DNA from: Sphingomonas arenae
Lineage (GTDB): Bacteria > Pseudomonadota > Alphaproteobacteria > Sphingomonadales > Sphingomonadaceae
DNA: 64,000 nucleotides
Assembly: GCF_016924655.1 (NCBI RefSeq)
Contig: NZ_JAFFJU010000003.1
Coordinates: forward strand, 186,001 to 250,000
Direction: 5' to 3'
The position numbers and the translations under genes were made by a program. Positions 55,212 to 63,669 of the stretch are shown here, piece after piece. Numbering within the stretch: the stretch's first letter is position 1; each line of letters opens with the position of its first letter. Below the pieces are notes generated by a model, which saw nothing but the letters and a program-made list of their open reading frames with translations, was not told the origin of the DNA and did no database searches.

Positions 55212-56393
55212 ATGGAACTGTCACATTCCACGTCCGAGTCCCGCTCGGGCCGTTTCACGAGGATCATCATTCGTCAGATCGCAGCCTTGCCGTACCGCGC
55301 GCGCGGACAGGGCATCGACGCACCCGTCGATGTGCTGCTCGTGACCTCGCGCGAGTCGCGACGCTGGGTCATCCCCAAGGGAAATCCGGAAGGTAGCCTG
55401 CCTCCGCATGCCGCGGCAGCCAAGGAGGCTGAGGAGGAAGCCGGTGTCCGCGGCGCAGCTTGCCCTACGCCCATCGGTTCCTTCCGCTATCGCAAGCGCC
55501 GCAAGACCGGGGCGAGCCTGATGTTCGACGTCGACGTCTACCCGCTCGCCGTCAGCCAGGAACTCGGAAGCTGGAAGGAAGCCAACGAGCGGGAGCGTCG
55601 CTGGTTCAGCCTGGCGGATGCAGCGAATGCGGTGGAGGAGAGCGACCTCGCGGCTCTCATCCGCTCCTTCAATGCCGCCGAGTTCAACGGCGCCACGCGT
55701 CAGAACGGCGTTCTCGCCGCGATGGCCGAGAAATCAAAGGTGGGTCCCATGTTTGCCTGGTTTCAGCGACTCCTCCCGCAGACCGGGGGCTTCTTCGAGC
55801 TGTTCGAAGCGCACGCAACAAGCGTGGTTGCGGCCGCGAACGCCCTTGGACGCCTGTTCGATGACGGGCCAGGGCGGGCCGAGCACATCCGGGAGATCAA
55901 CGAACGCGAGCATGACGCGGACAACGTCATCCGTGAAATGCTTCACACCGTTCGCCGGACCTTCCTGACCCCGTTCGATCGCGGGGCGATCACCTCTTTG
56001 ATCGCTTCCATGGACAATTCCGTGGACGAGATGCAGGCGGCCGCCAACGCGGTGGACCTGTTCGAGTTCGAGGCGTTCGAGCCGGAGATGCGAGACATGG
56101 TCGGCATCATCGTCGACTCGGCGCGCCTGATGGCGGAGGCGATCCCGCTCCTGCGGGACGTTGCAGCCAACGGCGCGCGGCTCCATGAACTGACCGAACG
56201 GCTGGTCCGGATGGAGGGCCACGCCGACGAGATCCACCGGGCCGGCGTCAAGGCCGCCTTCGAGCGCTACCGCAGTGGGGATGCGATGCCGTTCGTGGTC
56301 CGCCGCGAGATCTACAAGCATCTGGAACGCATCGTTGACGCCTTCGAGGACGTCGCCAACGAAATCGACGGCATCGTCATCGACCACAGCTGA
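55212..56393 (+). CDS. NUDIX hydrolase fused to DUF47 (PhoU-like) phosphate-transport regulator
   Basis: One uninterrupted 393-residue frame carries two proteins that I recall as usually separate. Residues 1-175 are a NUDIX domain with VTSRESRRWVIPKGNPEG and the Nudix-box core AAAAKEAEEEAGV. Residues 180-393 are a DUF47 helical domain, the family encoded beside PiT transporters and thought to regulate them: MFAWFQRLLPQTGGFFELF, NEREHDADNVIREML and LERIVDAFEDVANEIDGIVI. An internal ATG at 55749, with AAAGG 8 nt upstream, sits exactly where a separate DUF47 protein would start, so both a fusion and a short form may be made. Its TGA overlaps the PiT ATG (TGATG). Confidence 0.9.
   Translation: MELSHSTSESRSGRFTRIIIRQIAALPYRARGQGIDAPVDVLLVTSRESRRWVIPKGNPEGSLPPHAAAAKEAEEEAGVRGAACPTPIGSFRYRKRRKTGASLMFDVDVYPLAVSQELGSWKEANERERRWFSLADAANAVEESDLAALIRSFNAAEFNGATRQNGVLAAMAEKSKVGPMFAWFQRLLPQTGGFFELFEAHATSVVAAANALGRLFDDGPGRAEHIREINEREHDADNVIREMLHTVRRTFLTPFDRGAITSLIASMDNSVDEMQAAANAVDLFEFEAFEPEMRDMVGIIVDSARLMAEAIPLLRDVAANGARLHELTERLVRMEGHADEIHRAGVKAAFERYRSGDAMPFVVRREIYKHLERIVDAFEDVANEIDGIVIDHS
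55736..55740 (+). promoter_or_regulatory. Internal Shine-Dalgarno for a possible stand-alone DUF47 product
   Basis: AAAGG followed after 8 nt by ATG at 55749 (MFAWFQRLL), the natural start of DUF47 proteins. It lies within the continuous NUDIX-DUF47 frame and suggests internal initiation. Confidence 0.45.
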
Positions 56394-57406
56394 TGCACGA
56401 ACTCGCTTTTCCACTGCTGGTCGGCCTGATCATCATCGCGCTGGCCTTCGACTTCCTCAATGGGCTTCACGATGCCGCGAATTCCATCGCAACGGTGGTG
56501 GCCACGCGTTTGCTGGGCCCGGTGCAGGCGGTCGGGTTCGCCGCCTTCTTCAACTTCGCGGCCTATTTCGTCACCCTGGCATTTCCGCAGCTCCACAAGG
56601 TGGCGGAGACGATTGGCAAGGGTCTGATCGACGCCAATGCGGTCACTCCGGCGCTGGTCTTCGCGGCCCTGATCGGGGCGATGTTCTGGAACGTCGTCAC
56701 CTGGCTGAAGGGCATCCCGTCGTCGTCCAGCCATGCGCTGGTCGGCGGGATCCTCGGCGCGGGAATAGCTGCGGTCGGACTCGGCGAAGTCCAGTGGACG
56801 GGGGTCACCAAGACTGTCCTGTTCATCCCGCTGGCTCCGCTGCTCGGGATGACGGCCGCACTTGGCGTCATGCTGCTGAGCAGCTGGGCGGCGAACGGCG
56901 CTTCGCAGCGACGGGCAGAAGGCGCGTTCCGCGGGCTGCACCTCGTCTCCTCCGCAGCCTATTCGCTGGGGCACGGCCTCAACGATGCCCAGAAGACCAT
57001 GGGGATCATCACCGTGCTGCTCTACTCCACCGGTTATCTGCACGGTGAGTTCGAGGTTCCTCATTGGGTGGCGATCAGCTGCTACATCGCGATCGGGCTC
57101 GGGACCCTGACTGGCGGCTGGAAGATCATCGAAACCATGGGCTCCAGGATCACCAAGCTCTCCCAGCATCAGGGCTTCGCGGCCTCGACCGGCGGGTCCA
57201 TGCTGCTGTTCGGCGCAAGCTGGTTCGGGATCCCGGTCTCGACCACGCACACCATCACAGGCGCGGTGATCGGTGCAGGCGTCGCCCGCCGCGCATCCGC
57301 CGTCCGCTGGGGGGTGGCGCAGAGCGTCGTCATGGCCTGGATCATCACCATCCCCGCGTCTGGCGTGGTCGGAGCCCTGTTCTTCTGGCTGACGACGCTC
57401 TTCTAA
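56393..57406 (+). CDS. PiT-family inorganic phosphate transporter
   Basis: A 337-residue low-affinity phosphate (metal-phosphate) transporter with about ten membrane helices. The two inverted PiT signatures are FDFLNGLHDAANSIATVV and SLGHGLNDAQKTMGIIT, with the further PSSSSHALVGGILGAG and VSTTHTITGAVIGAG half-sites. It overlaps the DUF47 gene by 1 bp, the standard DUF47-PiT pairing. Pho boxes were not identified. Confidence 0.96.
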   Translation: MHELAFPLLVGLIIIALAFDFLNGLHDAANSIATVVATRLLGPVQAVGFAAFFNFAAYFVTLAFPQLHKVAETIGKGLIDANAVTPALVFAALIGAMFWNVVTWLKGIPSSSSHALVGGILGAGIAAVGLGEVQWTGVTKTVLFIPLAPLLGMTAALGVMLLSSWAANGASQRRAEGAFRGLHLVSSAAYSLGHGLNDAQKTMGIITVLLYSTGYLHGEFEVPHWVAISCYIAIGLGTLTGGWKIIETMGSRITKLSQHQGFAASTGGSMLLFGASWFGIPVSTTHTITGAVIGAGVARRASAVRWGVAQSVVMAWIITIPASGVVGALFFWLTTLF

Positions 57407-57423
57407 GCCGCGCGGGGCAGGGT

Positions 57424-57564
57424 TCAGCCGCCCTTGCCGGTCTTCTTGCTGTTGCCCGAGCCGCTGCCGCCCTTGCCGCCGCCGCCGCGTCCGCCCGAAC
57501 CGGCGTCCGTGCCGCCCTTCGAGGTCACTCCGCTGCCTTGGCCTCCAGCTGCTTTTTGCGCCAT
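57424..57564 (-). CDS. Small Gly-rich basic protein (46 residues)
   Basis: An ORF starting MAQKAAGGQGSGVTSKGG, rich in Gly, Ser and Lys and ending SKKTGKGG. AAGGAG lies 7 nt before the ATG on the minus strand, a strong ribosome site, which supports translation despite the low-complexity sequence. It is probably disordered and may bind nucleic acid. It sits between the PiT transporter and clpX, facing backwards. Confidence 0.6.
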   Translation of the reverse strand: MAQKAAGGQGSGVTSKGGTDAGSGGRGGGGKGGSGSGNSKKTGKGG

Positions 57565-57619
57565 CTCACGTCTCCTTCCGCGCAGCCAACCGGCGGAAGG
57601 CACGAGGGTTCCTGCGAAT

Positions 57620-57637
57620 ACAAGGGTTTGCCCTTGT
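57620..57637. promoter_or_regulatory. Small hairpin upstream of clpX
   Basis: ACAAGGG / CCCTTGT, a perfect 7-bp stem with a 4-nt loop, lies in the 216-bp region between the small Gly-rich gene and clpX. It may be a leader structure or operator; no sigma-32-like promoter can be asserted. Confidence 0.35.
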
Positions 57638-57780
57638 TGCGGCGTGTCGCTCCCTCCATATCGACGAGGAATCTTTCGGGGCGGGAAACACGTTAAGCCT
57701 TCCGAGAGTTTGATAATGCCACAAAGCCGGGTAGCATCCGGCACGACGGAGGCGTCCGCGCCTCACTGACAAGGACGATT

Positions 57781-59049
57781 ATGACGAAGCTCTCCGGCGG
57801 CGACAGCAAGAGCACCCTGTACTGCTCCTTTTGCGGCAAGTCGCAGCACGAAGTCAGGAAGCTGATTGCCGGCCCGACCGTTTTCATCTGTGACGAATGC
57901 GTCGAGCTGTGCAACGACATCATTCGCGAGGAGTCCAAGTCGGCCCTCGTGAAGACCCGCGATGGCGTTCCGACGCCGGCGGAGATCTGCAAGGTGCTGG
58001 ACGATTATGTCATCGGCCAGAACCGTGCGAAGCGTGTCCTCTCTGTCGCGGTGCACAACCACTACAAGCGGCTGAACCACGGCGCCAAGACCGGCAGCGA
58101 GGTCGAGCTTGCCAAGTCGAACATCCTGCTGATCGGCCCAACGGGCTGCGGCAAGACGCTGCTGGCCCAGACACTGGCGCGGATCCTCGACGTGCCGTTC
58201 ACCATGGCGGATGCGACGACGCTTACCGAAGCCGGTTACGTCGGCGAGGATGTCGAGAACATCATCCTGAAGCTGCTGCAGGCCTCCGACTACAACGTCG
58301 AAAAGGCGCAGCGCGGCATCGTCTACATTGACGAGATCGACAAGATTTCGCGCAAATCGGACAATCCGTCGATCACCCGGGACGTGTCGGGCGAGGGCGT
58401 GCAGCAGGCGCTGCTGAAGCTCATGGAAGGCACCACGGCCTCGGTTCCGCCGCAGGGTGGCCGCAAGCATCCGCAACAGGAGTTCCTGCAGGTCGACACG
58501 ACCAATATCCTGTTCATCTGTGGCGGCGCGTTCGCGGGTCTCGACAAGATCATCGGCGATCGCCTTCAGGGCAAGTCGATCGGCTTCGGAGCCCACGTCG
58601 CTGCTCCCGAGGAGCGGCGCACCGGCGAAGTGCTCAAGAGCTGCGAGCCGGAGGATCTGCTGAAGTTCGGTCTCATTCCGGAGTTCATCGGCCGTCTGCC
58701 GGTGATCGCGACGCTGGAAGACCTGGACGAGGGCGCGCTGGTCAAGATCCTGGTCGAGCCGAAGAACGCACTGGTCAAACAGTACCAGAAGCTGTTCGAC
58801 ATGGAGGACGTGGAGCTCGAATTCGCGGAGGAGGCACTGCACGCGGTCGCCCGCAAGGCGATCGAGCGCAAGACCGGCGCGCGCGGGCTTCGCTCCATCC
58901 TCGAGGCGATCCTGCTCGACACCATGTTCGACCTGCCCAGCATGGACGGCGTCGACGAGGTGCATGTCGACAAGGACGTGGTCGACGGTCGCAAGGAGCC
59001 GGTCCGGGTCTACGCCAAGAAGGAAAAGGCAGGTAGCGACGCGGCCTGA
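57781..59049 (+). CDS. clpX: ATP-dependent Clp protease ATP-binding subunit ClpX
   Basis: AAA+ unfoldase that feeds substrates to ClpP. It has 422 residues. The N-terminal zinc-binding domain has CSFCGK (Cys15/18) and [10 protein letters not shown] (Cys37/40). Walker A is [13 protein letters not shown], Walker [12 protein letters not shown]. The pore-1 loop GYVGED, the RKH loop (QGGRKHPQQ) and the ClpP-binding loop GKSIGFGA are all present. RcdA, encoded at 12.8 kb, is a ClpXP adaptor in Caulobacter. The gene is separated from clpP by about 2.6 kb of phosphate-related and small genes. Confidence 0.98.
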   Translation: MTKLSGGDSKSTLYCSFCGKSQHEVRKLIAGPTVFICDECVELCNDIIREESKSALVKTRDGVPTPAEICKVLDDYVIGQNRAKRVLSVAVHNHYKRLNHGAKTGSEVELAKSNILLIGPTGCGKTLLAQTLARILDVPFTMADATTLTEAGYVGEDVENIILKLLQASDYNVEKAQRGIVYIDEIDKISRKSDNPSITRDVSGEGVQQALLKLMEGTTASVPPQGGRKHPQQEFLQVDTTNILFICGGAFAGLDKIIGDRLQGKSIGFGAHVAAPEERRTGEVLKSCEPEDLLKFGLIPEFIGRLPVIATLEDLDEGALVKILVEPKNALVKQYQKLFDMEDVELEFAEEALHAVARKAIERKTGARGLRSILEAILLDTMFDLPSMDGVDEVHVDKDVVDGRKEPVRVYAKKEKAGSDAA

Positions 59050-59097
59050 CGTGCTGCCGAACGGGTCTGAATTCCTGATGGTAGGAGAGGGCGGTCG

Positions 59098-59844
59098 GTG
59101 AACGATCGACCGTTCCTCGACCTCTTCTCCGGTCACGCCGAGCTTTATGCTCAGGCCCGCCCGACTTATCCGCCAAGCTTGATGCCGGAGATTGCCGCTC
59201 TTGCTCCCGGTCGAACCCGGGCGTGGGATGCGGGTACGGGGAACGGGCAGTCTGCCCATCTACTCGCGGGTCACTTCGACCACGTTCATGCGACCGACGC
59301 CAGCGAACAGCAGATCGCGCACGCCCAGCCGCACCCGCGTGTTCACTTCGCTGTCGAACCCGCGGAGCGCTGCTCGCTCGCAAGTGGAAGCTGCGACCTC
59401 GTCCTCGTGGCGCAGGCCCTGCACTGGTTCGACCTTGATGCCTTCTACGCGGAGGCCCGCCGCGTCCTGAAACCGGGTGGCGTGCTTGCAGCCATCGGCT
59501 ACGGATGGTTCTACGTTGACCCGCAAGTTGACGAAGTGGTCGGCCGCACCCTGCTGAAGCCACTTGAGCCCTATTGGGCCAGCAACAACTGGCTGCTGGT
59601 CGACGGCTATCGCACGATCCCGTTCCCCGGCGAGGAAGTCCGCTGCGCCCCAGCGGCCATGCACCTCGCCTGGTCGCGCGAGCAGCTGGTGGATTACGTC
59701 CGAAGCTGGTCGGCTTTCCGACGCTGGACCGACGCTGATCCGGCTGCGTGGAACAAGGTGCTCGTTGAACTCACGCGCGTCTGGCCGGACGAGCAGGTGC
59801 GGCACGTGTTCATGCCCATCGTGACCCGGGTCGCCCGGCTATGA
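59098..59844 (+). CDS. Class I SAM-dependent methyltransferase
   Basis: A 248-residue methyltransferase starting at GTG 59098. The SAM motif I is AWDAGTGNGQSAHLL, followed by ATDASEQQIAHAQPHP and the DLVLVAQALHWFD and ARRVLKPGGVLAAIGYGWF blocks. This is the UbiE/Methyltransf_11-like subgroup that includes yeast trans-aconitate methyltransferase relatives. The substrate is unknown. The ATG of the next membrane gene overlaps its stop (ATGA). Confidence 0.92.
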   Translation: MNDRPFLDLFSGHAELYAQARPTYPPSLMPEIAALAPGRTRAWDAGTGNGQSAHLLAGHFDHVHATDASEQQIAHAQPHPRVHFAVEPAERCSLASGSCDLVLVAQALHWFDLDAFYAEARRVLKPGGVLAAIGYGWFYVDPQVDEVVGRTLLKPLEPYWASNNWLLVDGYRTIPFPGEEVRCAPAAMHLAWSREQLVDYVRSWSAFRRWTDADPAAWNKVLVELTRVWPDEQVRHVFMPIVTRVARL

Positions 59845-60350
59845 ACGCGGTTGTTCCTCCGGCCAAAAGCTGGGGACCGCTCGCCGCCTTGTTCCCCGCA
59901 CGGCTGTTCCGTGCCGATCAACCCGCCACCTACCTGACAATCGCGTGGCTGATGACCTTCCTGCCCTCGATCGCGCTGTCCGCGCTGGTCAACGCCACAC
60001 TGAGTGACGTGGCGCAGCCCGAATTCCCTAATGGAAGCTGGCGGATCTTCTTTCTCGTGGTGGTCTTCGCGCCCGTCACGGAGACGCTGATCATGGGCTC
60101 CGTTCTGCTCGTCCTACGGACGTTTCTTCCCCCCGGCGGCGCCGTGCTCGTGAGCGCCGCCGGCTGGGGCATTGCGCATTCCCTCCAGGCCGCCGCCTGG
60201 GGCCTCATCATCTGGTGGCCGTTCCTGATCTTCTCGACGGCCTTCCTGGTGTGGCGGGAGCGCAGCCTGCTGACCGCTTTCACGCTGGTCAGCCTGCTGC
60301 ACGCCCTCCACAATCTGCTGCCCGCGCTGGGGCTGGTTCTCGCGCCTTAG
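59841..60350 (+). CDS. CPBP-like (Abi/CAAX protease-type) membrane protein with degenerate motif
   Basis: A 169-residue protein with about four membrane helices. The CPBP pattern is recognisable: motif 1 APVTETLIMGSVLLVL (usual EExxxR; here the second Glu and Arg are lost), motif 2 AAGWGIAHSLQAAAWG with His, and motif 3 LLHALHNLLPALG with His and Asn. A reduced or altered protease activity is possible. It is coupled to the methyltransferase by a 4-bp overlap and converges on a small minus-strand gene. Confidence 0.75.
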   Translation: MNAVVPPAKSWGPLAALFPARLFRADQPATYLTIAWLMTFLPSIALSALVNATLSDVAQPEFPNGSWRIFFLVVVFAPVTETLIMGSVLLVLRTFLPPGGAVLVSAAGWGIAHSLQAAAWGLIIWWPFLIFSTAFLVWRERSLLTAFTLVSLLHALHNLLPALGLVLAP

Positions 60351-60553
60351 CTGTCTCGATCCGTTTCGCCACGACCATGGATCGGAGCGCCCAGCTTGCG
60401 AGCGATCCGCTCGATCTCTTCGTCGCTGGGCAGGGGAATGGCTTCCTGCCCCGGAGTGGCCGCTTCATCCGGGATGCCCGGTCCGGTCCCGGCGATCGTT
60501 TCGTTGATCGCCGCTTCGTTCGGGCCGGTGCTGATCTTCTCACGTGGTTCCAT
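60347..60553 (-). CDS. Small acidic protein of unknown function (68 residues)
   Basis: From the ATG at 60553, with AGGAGG 6 nt upstream, it reads MEPREKISTGPNEAAINET and ends PSDEEIERIARKLGAPIHGRG. An in-frame ATG at 60580 is less likely because of the strong ribosome site. It is acidic in the first part, with a helical end (DEEIERIARKLG). The family is not recognised. It is divergent from lon across 140 bp. Confidence 0.75.
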   Translation of the reverse strand: MEPREKISTGPNEAAINETIAGTGPGIPDEAATPGQEAIPLPSDEEIERIARKLGAPIHGRGETDRDS

Positions 60554-60617
60554 CGAGCGCCTCCTGACTTCAAGGGACACAAGCGAAGCGGGAATGGGTC
60601 TGTTCCCCTCGCGACGA

Positions 60618-60633
60618 CCAATCGATTGATTGG
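60618..60633. promoter_or_regulatory. Palindrome in the lon promoter region
   Basis: CCAATC-GATT-GATTGG is a perfect inverted repeat with a 4-nt centre, 61 bp before the lon start. It may be an operator shared by lon and the divergent small gene. No known regulator is matched. Confidence 0.35.
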
Positions 60634-60666
60634 ACCGCTCACTGGCACCATATGGAAGGCAGAGGC

Positions 60667-60687
60667 GGGCCGCCTGGCCCAGAGGAG
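60667..60687 (+). promoter_or_regulatory. lon ribosome binding site and adjacent hairpin
   Basis: AGAGGAG at 60681-60687 is 6 nt before the TTG at 60694 and fixes that start. A GGGCC/GGCCC hairpin (60667-60680) abuts the ribosome site and might reduce its access. Confidence 0.6.
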
Positions 60688-60693
60688 TTTTCG

Positions 60694-63096
60694 TTGACGT
60701 CGACTTTCCCCATCCTGCCGCTTCGCGACATCGTGGTCTTCCCGCAGCGCATCGTGCCGCTGTTCGTTGGGCGCGAGAAGTCGGTCGCGGCGCTGGAGGC
60801 CGCGATGGCGGCCGACAAGCACATCTTCCTGGTGGCCCAGCTCGACCCGGCCGAGGACGATCCAGACCGGGATGCGCTCTATGACCTGGGCGTCGTCGCG
60901 ACTGCGATGCAGCTGCTCAAGCTGCCGGACGGAACCGTTCGCGTGCTGGTCGAGGGCGTCCGTCGGGCGCGCCTCGTCGCCCTCAACGAAGCCGACGGCT
61001 ACCTGACCGCGGAGGTCGAGGACGTGGCGGACGAGCCCGCCGATGGCACGGAAGCGCAGGCCCTGATGCGCTCCGTCATCGACCAGTTCGAGAATTACGC
61101 CAAGCTCAACAAGCGCTTGCCGGCGGAAACTACGATCCAGCTTGGCGAGATCGAGGACGCCTCTGTCCTTGCCGACGCGGTCGCCTCCAACCTGTCCGTC
61201 AAGGTTGCTGACAAGCAGGCATTGCTCGGCGAACTCAATCCGGCTCGCCGGTTGGAGATGGTCTTCGCCTTCATGGAAGGCGAGCTCGGCGTGCTGCAGG
61301 TCGAGAAGAAGATTCGCAGCCGCGTGAAGCGGCAGATGGAGAAGACCCAGCGCGAATATTACCTCAACGAACAGTTGAAGGCGATCCAGCGCGAACTGGG
61401 CAATGACGACGGGGAGGGCGGCGACGAGCTGCAGGAACTCGCCCAGAAGATCCGCAAGACGCGCCTCAGCAAGGAAGCGCGCGCTCGCGCGAACGCAGAG
61501 CTCAAGAAGCTCAAGGGCATGGCGCCGATGAGCGCGGAGGCGACCGTTGCCCGCAACTACCTCGACGTGCTGCTCGGCCTTCCCTGGGGCAAGAAGTCAC
61601 GCCTGAAGCGCGACATCGCCGAGGCCCAGCAGGTGCTCGACGAGGACCATTATGGGCTGGAAAAGGTCAAGGACCGCATCGTGGAGTATCTCGCGGTGCA
61701 GGCTCGGACCAACCGCCTGAAGGGCCCGATCCTGTGTCTCGTCGGACCTCCGGGCGTCGGCAAGACCTCGCTCGGCCGCTCCATCGCGAAGGCAACTGGG
61801 CGCGAGTTCGTTCGCCAGTCCCTTGGCGGCGTTCGCGACGAGGCGGAGATCCGCGGTCACCGCCGGACCTACATCGGCTCGCTGCCCGGCAAGATCATTT
61901 CGAATCTCAAAAAGGCGGGGACTAGCAACCCGCTCTTCCTGCTCGACGAGATCGACAAGCTCGGCCAGGATTTCCGCGGCGACCCCGCGTCGGCCCTGCT
62001 CGAGGTGCTGGACCCGGAGCAGAACAGCAAGTTCCAGGATCATTATCTGGAGCTCGACTACGACCTAAGCGACGTCATGTTCGTGACGACCGCCAACTCG
62101 CTCGACATGCCCCAGCCGCTGCTCGACCGCATGGAGATCATCCGGCTCGAGGGATATACCGAGGACGAAAAGGTCGAGATCGCGCGCCGTCACCTCATCC
62201 CCAAGCAGATGGAGGCGCATGGCCTGAAGGTCGAGGAGCTGACCTTCAACGACGATGGCCTGCGCGCCGTCCTGCGCTACTACACGCGCGAAGCCGGCGT
62301 GCGCACGCTCGAGCGGGAACTCGCCAAGGTCGCCCGCAAGGCGCTGCGGCAGATCCTGGAAGGCAAGTACGAAAGCGTCACCGTTACCGAAGAGAACCTC
62401 CAGGATTTCCTGGGCGTGCGGCGCTACCGTTACGGGGTCGGGGAGGAGGAGGATCAGGTCGGCGCAGTGACCGGCCTCGCCTGGACCGAGGTCGGCGGTG
62501 AACTGCTGACGATCGAAGCGGTGACCGTACCCGGCAAGGGCCAGATCCGGACCACGGGCAAGCTTGGCGAGGTCATGCAGGAGTCCGTCCAGGCCGCGAT
62601 GAGCTTCGTTAAGGCCCGAGCGCCCGCGTTCGGGGTCAAGCCTTCGATCTTCGCCCGCAAGGATATCCACGTCCACTTGCCGGAAGGTGCGGTACCCAAG
62701 GATGGTCCGTCAGCGGGCATCGGCATGGTCACGGCTATGATCTCGACTCTGACCGGCGTGCCGGTGCGGCGGGACGTCGCGATGACCGGCGAGGTCACCT
62801 TGCGCGGACGCGTGCTGCCGATCGGCGGCCTCAAGGAGAAGCTGCTCGCGGCACTTCGTGGCGGCATCACCACCGTCCTGATCCCGAAGGAAAACGAGAA
62901 GGATCTCGCGGAGCTTCCGGCGAACGTGACAAGCGGGCTCCGGATCATCCCGGTCGAGCATGTCGACGAGGTGCTCGTCGCCGCCCTTGCCGAGAAGTTG
63001 CAGCCGATCGAGTGGACCGATGCGGATGAGCATGCCGCGGAGCCGCCGCCTCATCCGCACGGCACGGCGACAGCCGGACAGAGCCTGCCTCACTAA
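60694..63096 (+). CDS. lon: ATP-dependent serine protease Lon (LonA)
   Basis: AAA+ protease for damaged and regulatory proteins. The TTG start with its strong ribosome site gives 800 residues; an ATG at 60652 would add 14. The N-terminal substrate domain (PILPLRDIVVFPQRIVPLF) leads to a coiled region, then Walker A LVGPPGVGKTSLG, the sensor region LLDEIDKLGQDF and the C-terminal protease domain. The catalytic Ser673 lies in KDGPSAGIGM and Lys716 in GGLKEKLLAA. A His/Pro-rich tail (HAAEPPPHPHG) ends the protein. A terminator hairpin follows. Confidence 0.98.
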   Translation: MTSTFPILPLRDIVVFPQRIVPLFVGREKSVAALEAAMAADKHIFLVAQLDPAEDDPDRDALYDLGVVATAMQLLKLPDGTVRVLVEGVRRARLVALNEADGYLTAEVEDVADEPADGTEAQALMRSVIDQFENYAKLNKRLPAETTIQLGEIEDASVLADAVASNLSVKVADKQALLGELNPARRLEMVFAFMEGELGVLQVEKKIRSRVKRQMEKTQREYYLNEQLKAIQRELGNDDGEGGDELQELAQKIRKTRLSKEARARANAELKKLKGMAPMSAEATVARNYLDVLLGLPWGKKSRLKRDIAEAQQVLDEDHYGLEKVKDRIVEYLAVQARTNRLKGPILCLVGPPGVGKTSLGRSIAKATGREFVRQSLGGVRDEAEIRGHRRTYIGSLPGKIISNLKKAGTSNPLFLLDEIDKLGQDFRGDPASALLEVLDPEQNSKFQDHYLELDYDLSDVMFVTTANSLDMPQPLLDRMEIIRLEGYTEDEKVEIARRHLIPKQMEAHGLKVEELTFNDDGLRAVLRYYTREAGVRTLERELAKVARKALRQILEGKYESVTVTEENLQDFLGVRRYRYGVGEEEDQVGAVTGLAWTEVGGELLTIEAVTVPGKGQIRTTGKLGEVMQESVQAAMSFVKARAPAFGVKPSIFARKDIHVHLPEGAVPKDGPSAGIGMVTAMISTLTGVPVRRDVAMTGEVTLRGRVLPIGGLKEKLLAALRGGITTVLIPKENEKDLAELPANVTSGLRIIPVEHVDEVLVAALAEKLQPIEWTDADEHAAEPPPHPHGTATAGQSLPH

Positions 63097-63107
63097 GGAT
63101 AGCGTCA

Positions 63108-63134
63108 GCACCCCCATCGGCGTTATGGGGGTGC
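63108..63134 (+). terminator. Hairpin after lon
   Basis: A perfect 10-bp stem GCACCCCCAT / ATGGGGGTGC with a 7-nt loop lies 11 bp after the lon stop and 50 bp before the HU gene. It is probably the lon terminator; no T-run is present. Confidence 0.7.
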
Positions 63135-63184
63135 AATTCCGCCCGACTCTTCGGGCCAGTTCAAGCATTGCGGGACATAGGGGA

Positions 63185-63457
63185 ATGAACAAGCAGGATC
63201 TGATCACCCAGGTCGCGGACCGGGCCGGGTTGAATCGCAACGATGCGGCCCGTGCGGTGGAGACGATGCTGGAGACGATCACGCTCGCCCTCAAGCGAGG
63301 TGACGAGGTCCGGCTGGTTGGCTTCGGCAACTTCTCCGTCACGCGGAGGAAGGCCTCTGTCGGGCGCAACCCGCGGACCGGCGAGCCCTTGCAGATCGAG
63401 TCCAGCGCGCAGCCGAAGTTCCGGCCGGGCAAGGTGCTCAAGGAAGCCGTTCAATAA
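63185..63457 (+). CDS. hup: HU-family DNA-binding protein
   Basis: A 90-residue nucleoid protein. The start MNKQDLITQVADRAGL, the helix AARAVETMLETITLALKRG, the beta-arm GFGNFSVTRRKASVGRNPRTGEPLQ-type segment (with the conserved Pro at the arm tip) and the ending KFRPGKVLKEAV are diagnostic. The preceding open frame is not part of it. Its family start and the GGGA purines upstream fix the ATG at 63185. HU often lies next to lon. Confidence 0.97.
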   Translation: MNKQDLITQVADRAGLNRNDAARAVETMLETITLALKRGDEVRLVGFGNFSVTRRKASVGRNPRTGEPLQIESSAQPKFRPGKVLKEAVQ

Positions 63458-63473
63458 CTCGATTGCGGGGCTG

Positions 63474-63507
63474 ATGGAGGGTGGACAGAGCCATGCTCAC
63501 CCTCTAT
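63474..63507 (+). terminator. Hairpin after the HU gene
   Basis: ATGGAGGGTG pairs with CACCCTCTAT (10 bp including one G-U) with a 14-nt loop, 16 bp after the HU stop and upstream of tRNA-Val. It is a plausible terminator. Confidence 0.55.
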
Positions 63508-63527
63508 CCGCCGCTGCCGCGGGGTGT

Positions 63528-63602
63528 GGGCGCGTAGCTCAGTGGTAGAGCACACCCTTCACACGGGTGGGGTCGCAAGTTCAATCCTTGCCGCGCCCAC
63601 CA
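63528..63602 (+). tRNA. tRNA-Val(CAC)
   Basis: Acceptor GGGCGCG, D-arm AGCTCAGTGGTAGAGC, anticodon arm CACCC-TTCACAC-GGGTG (anticodon CAC, reading GUG), T-arm GCAAGTTCAATCCTTGC, acceptor CGCGCCC, discriminator A and encoded CCA at 63600-63602. Confidence 0.97.
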
Positions 63603-63669
63603 CGCCCCGCATGTCGCCACTGGTCGGTTAGCACCCCCCGCATCGCTCCGGCGCCATACGGCAGCCGGT

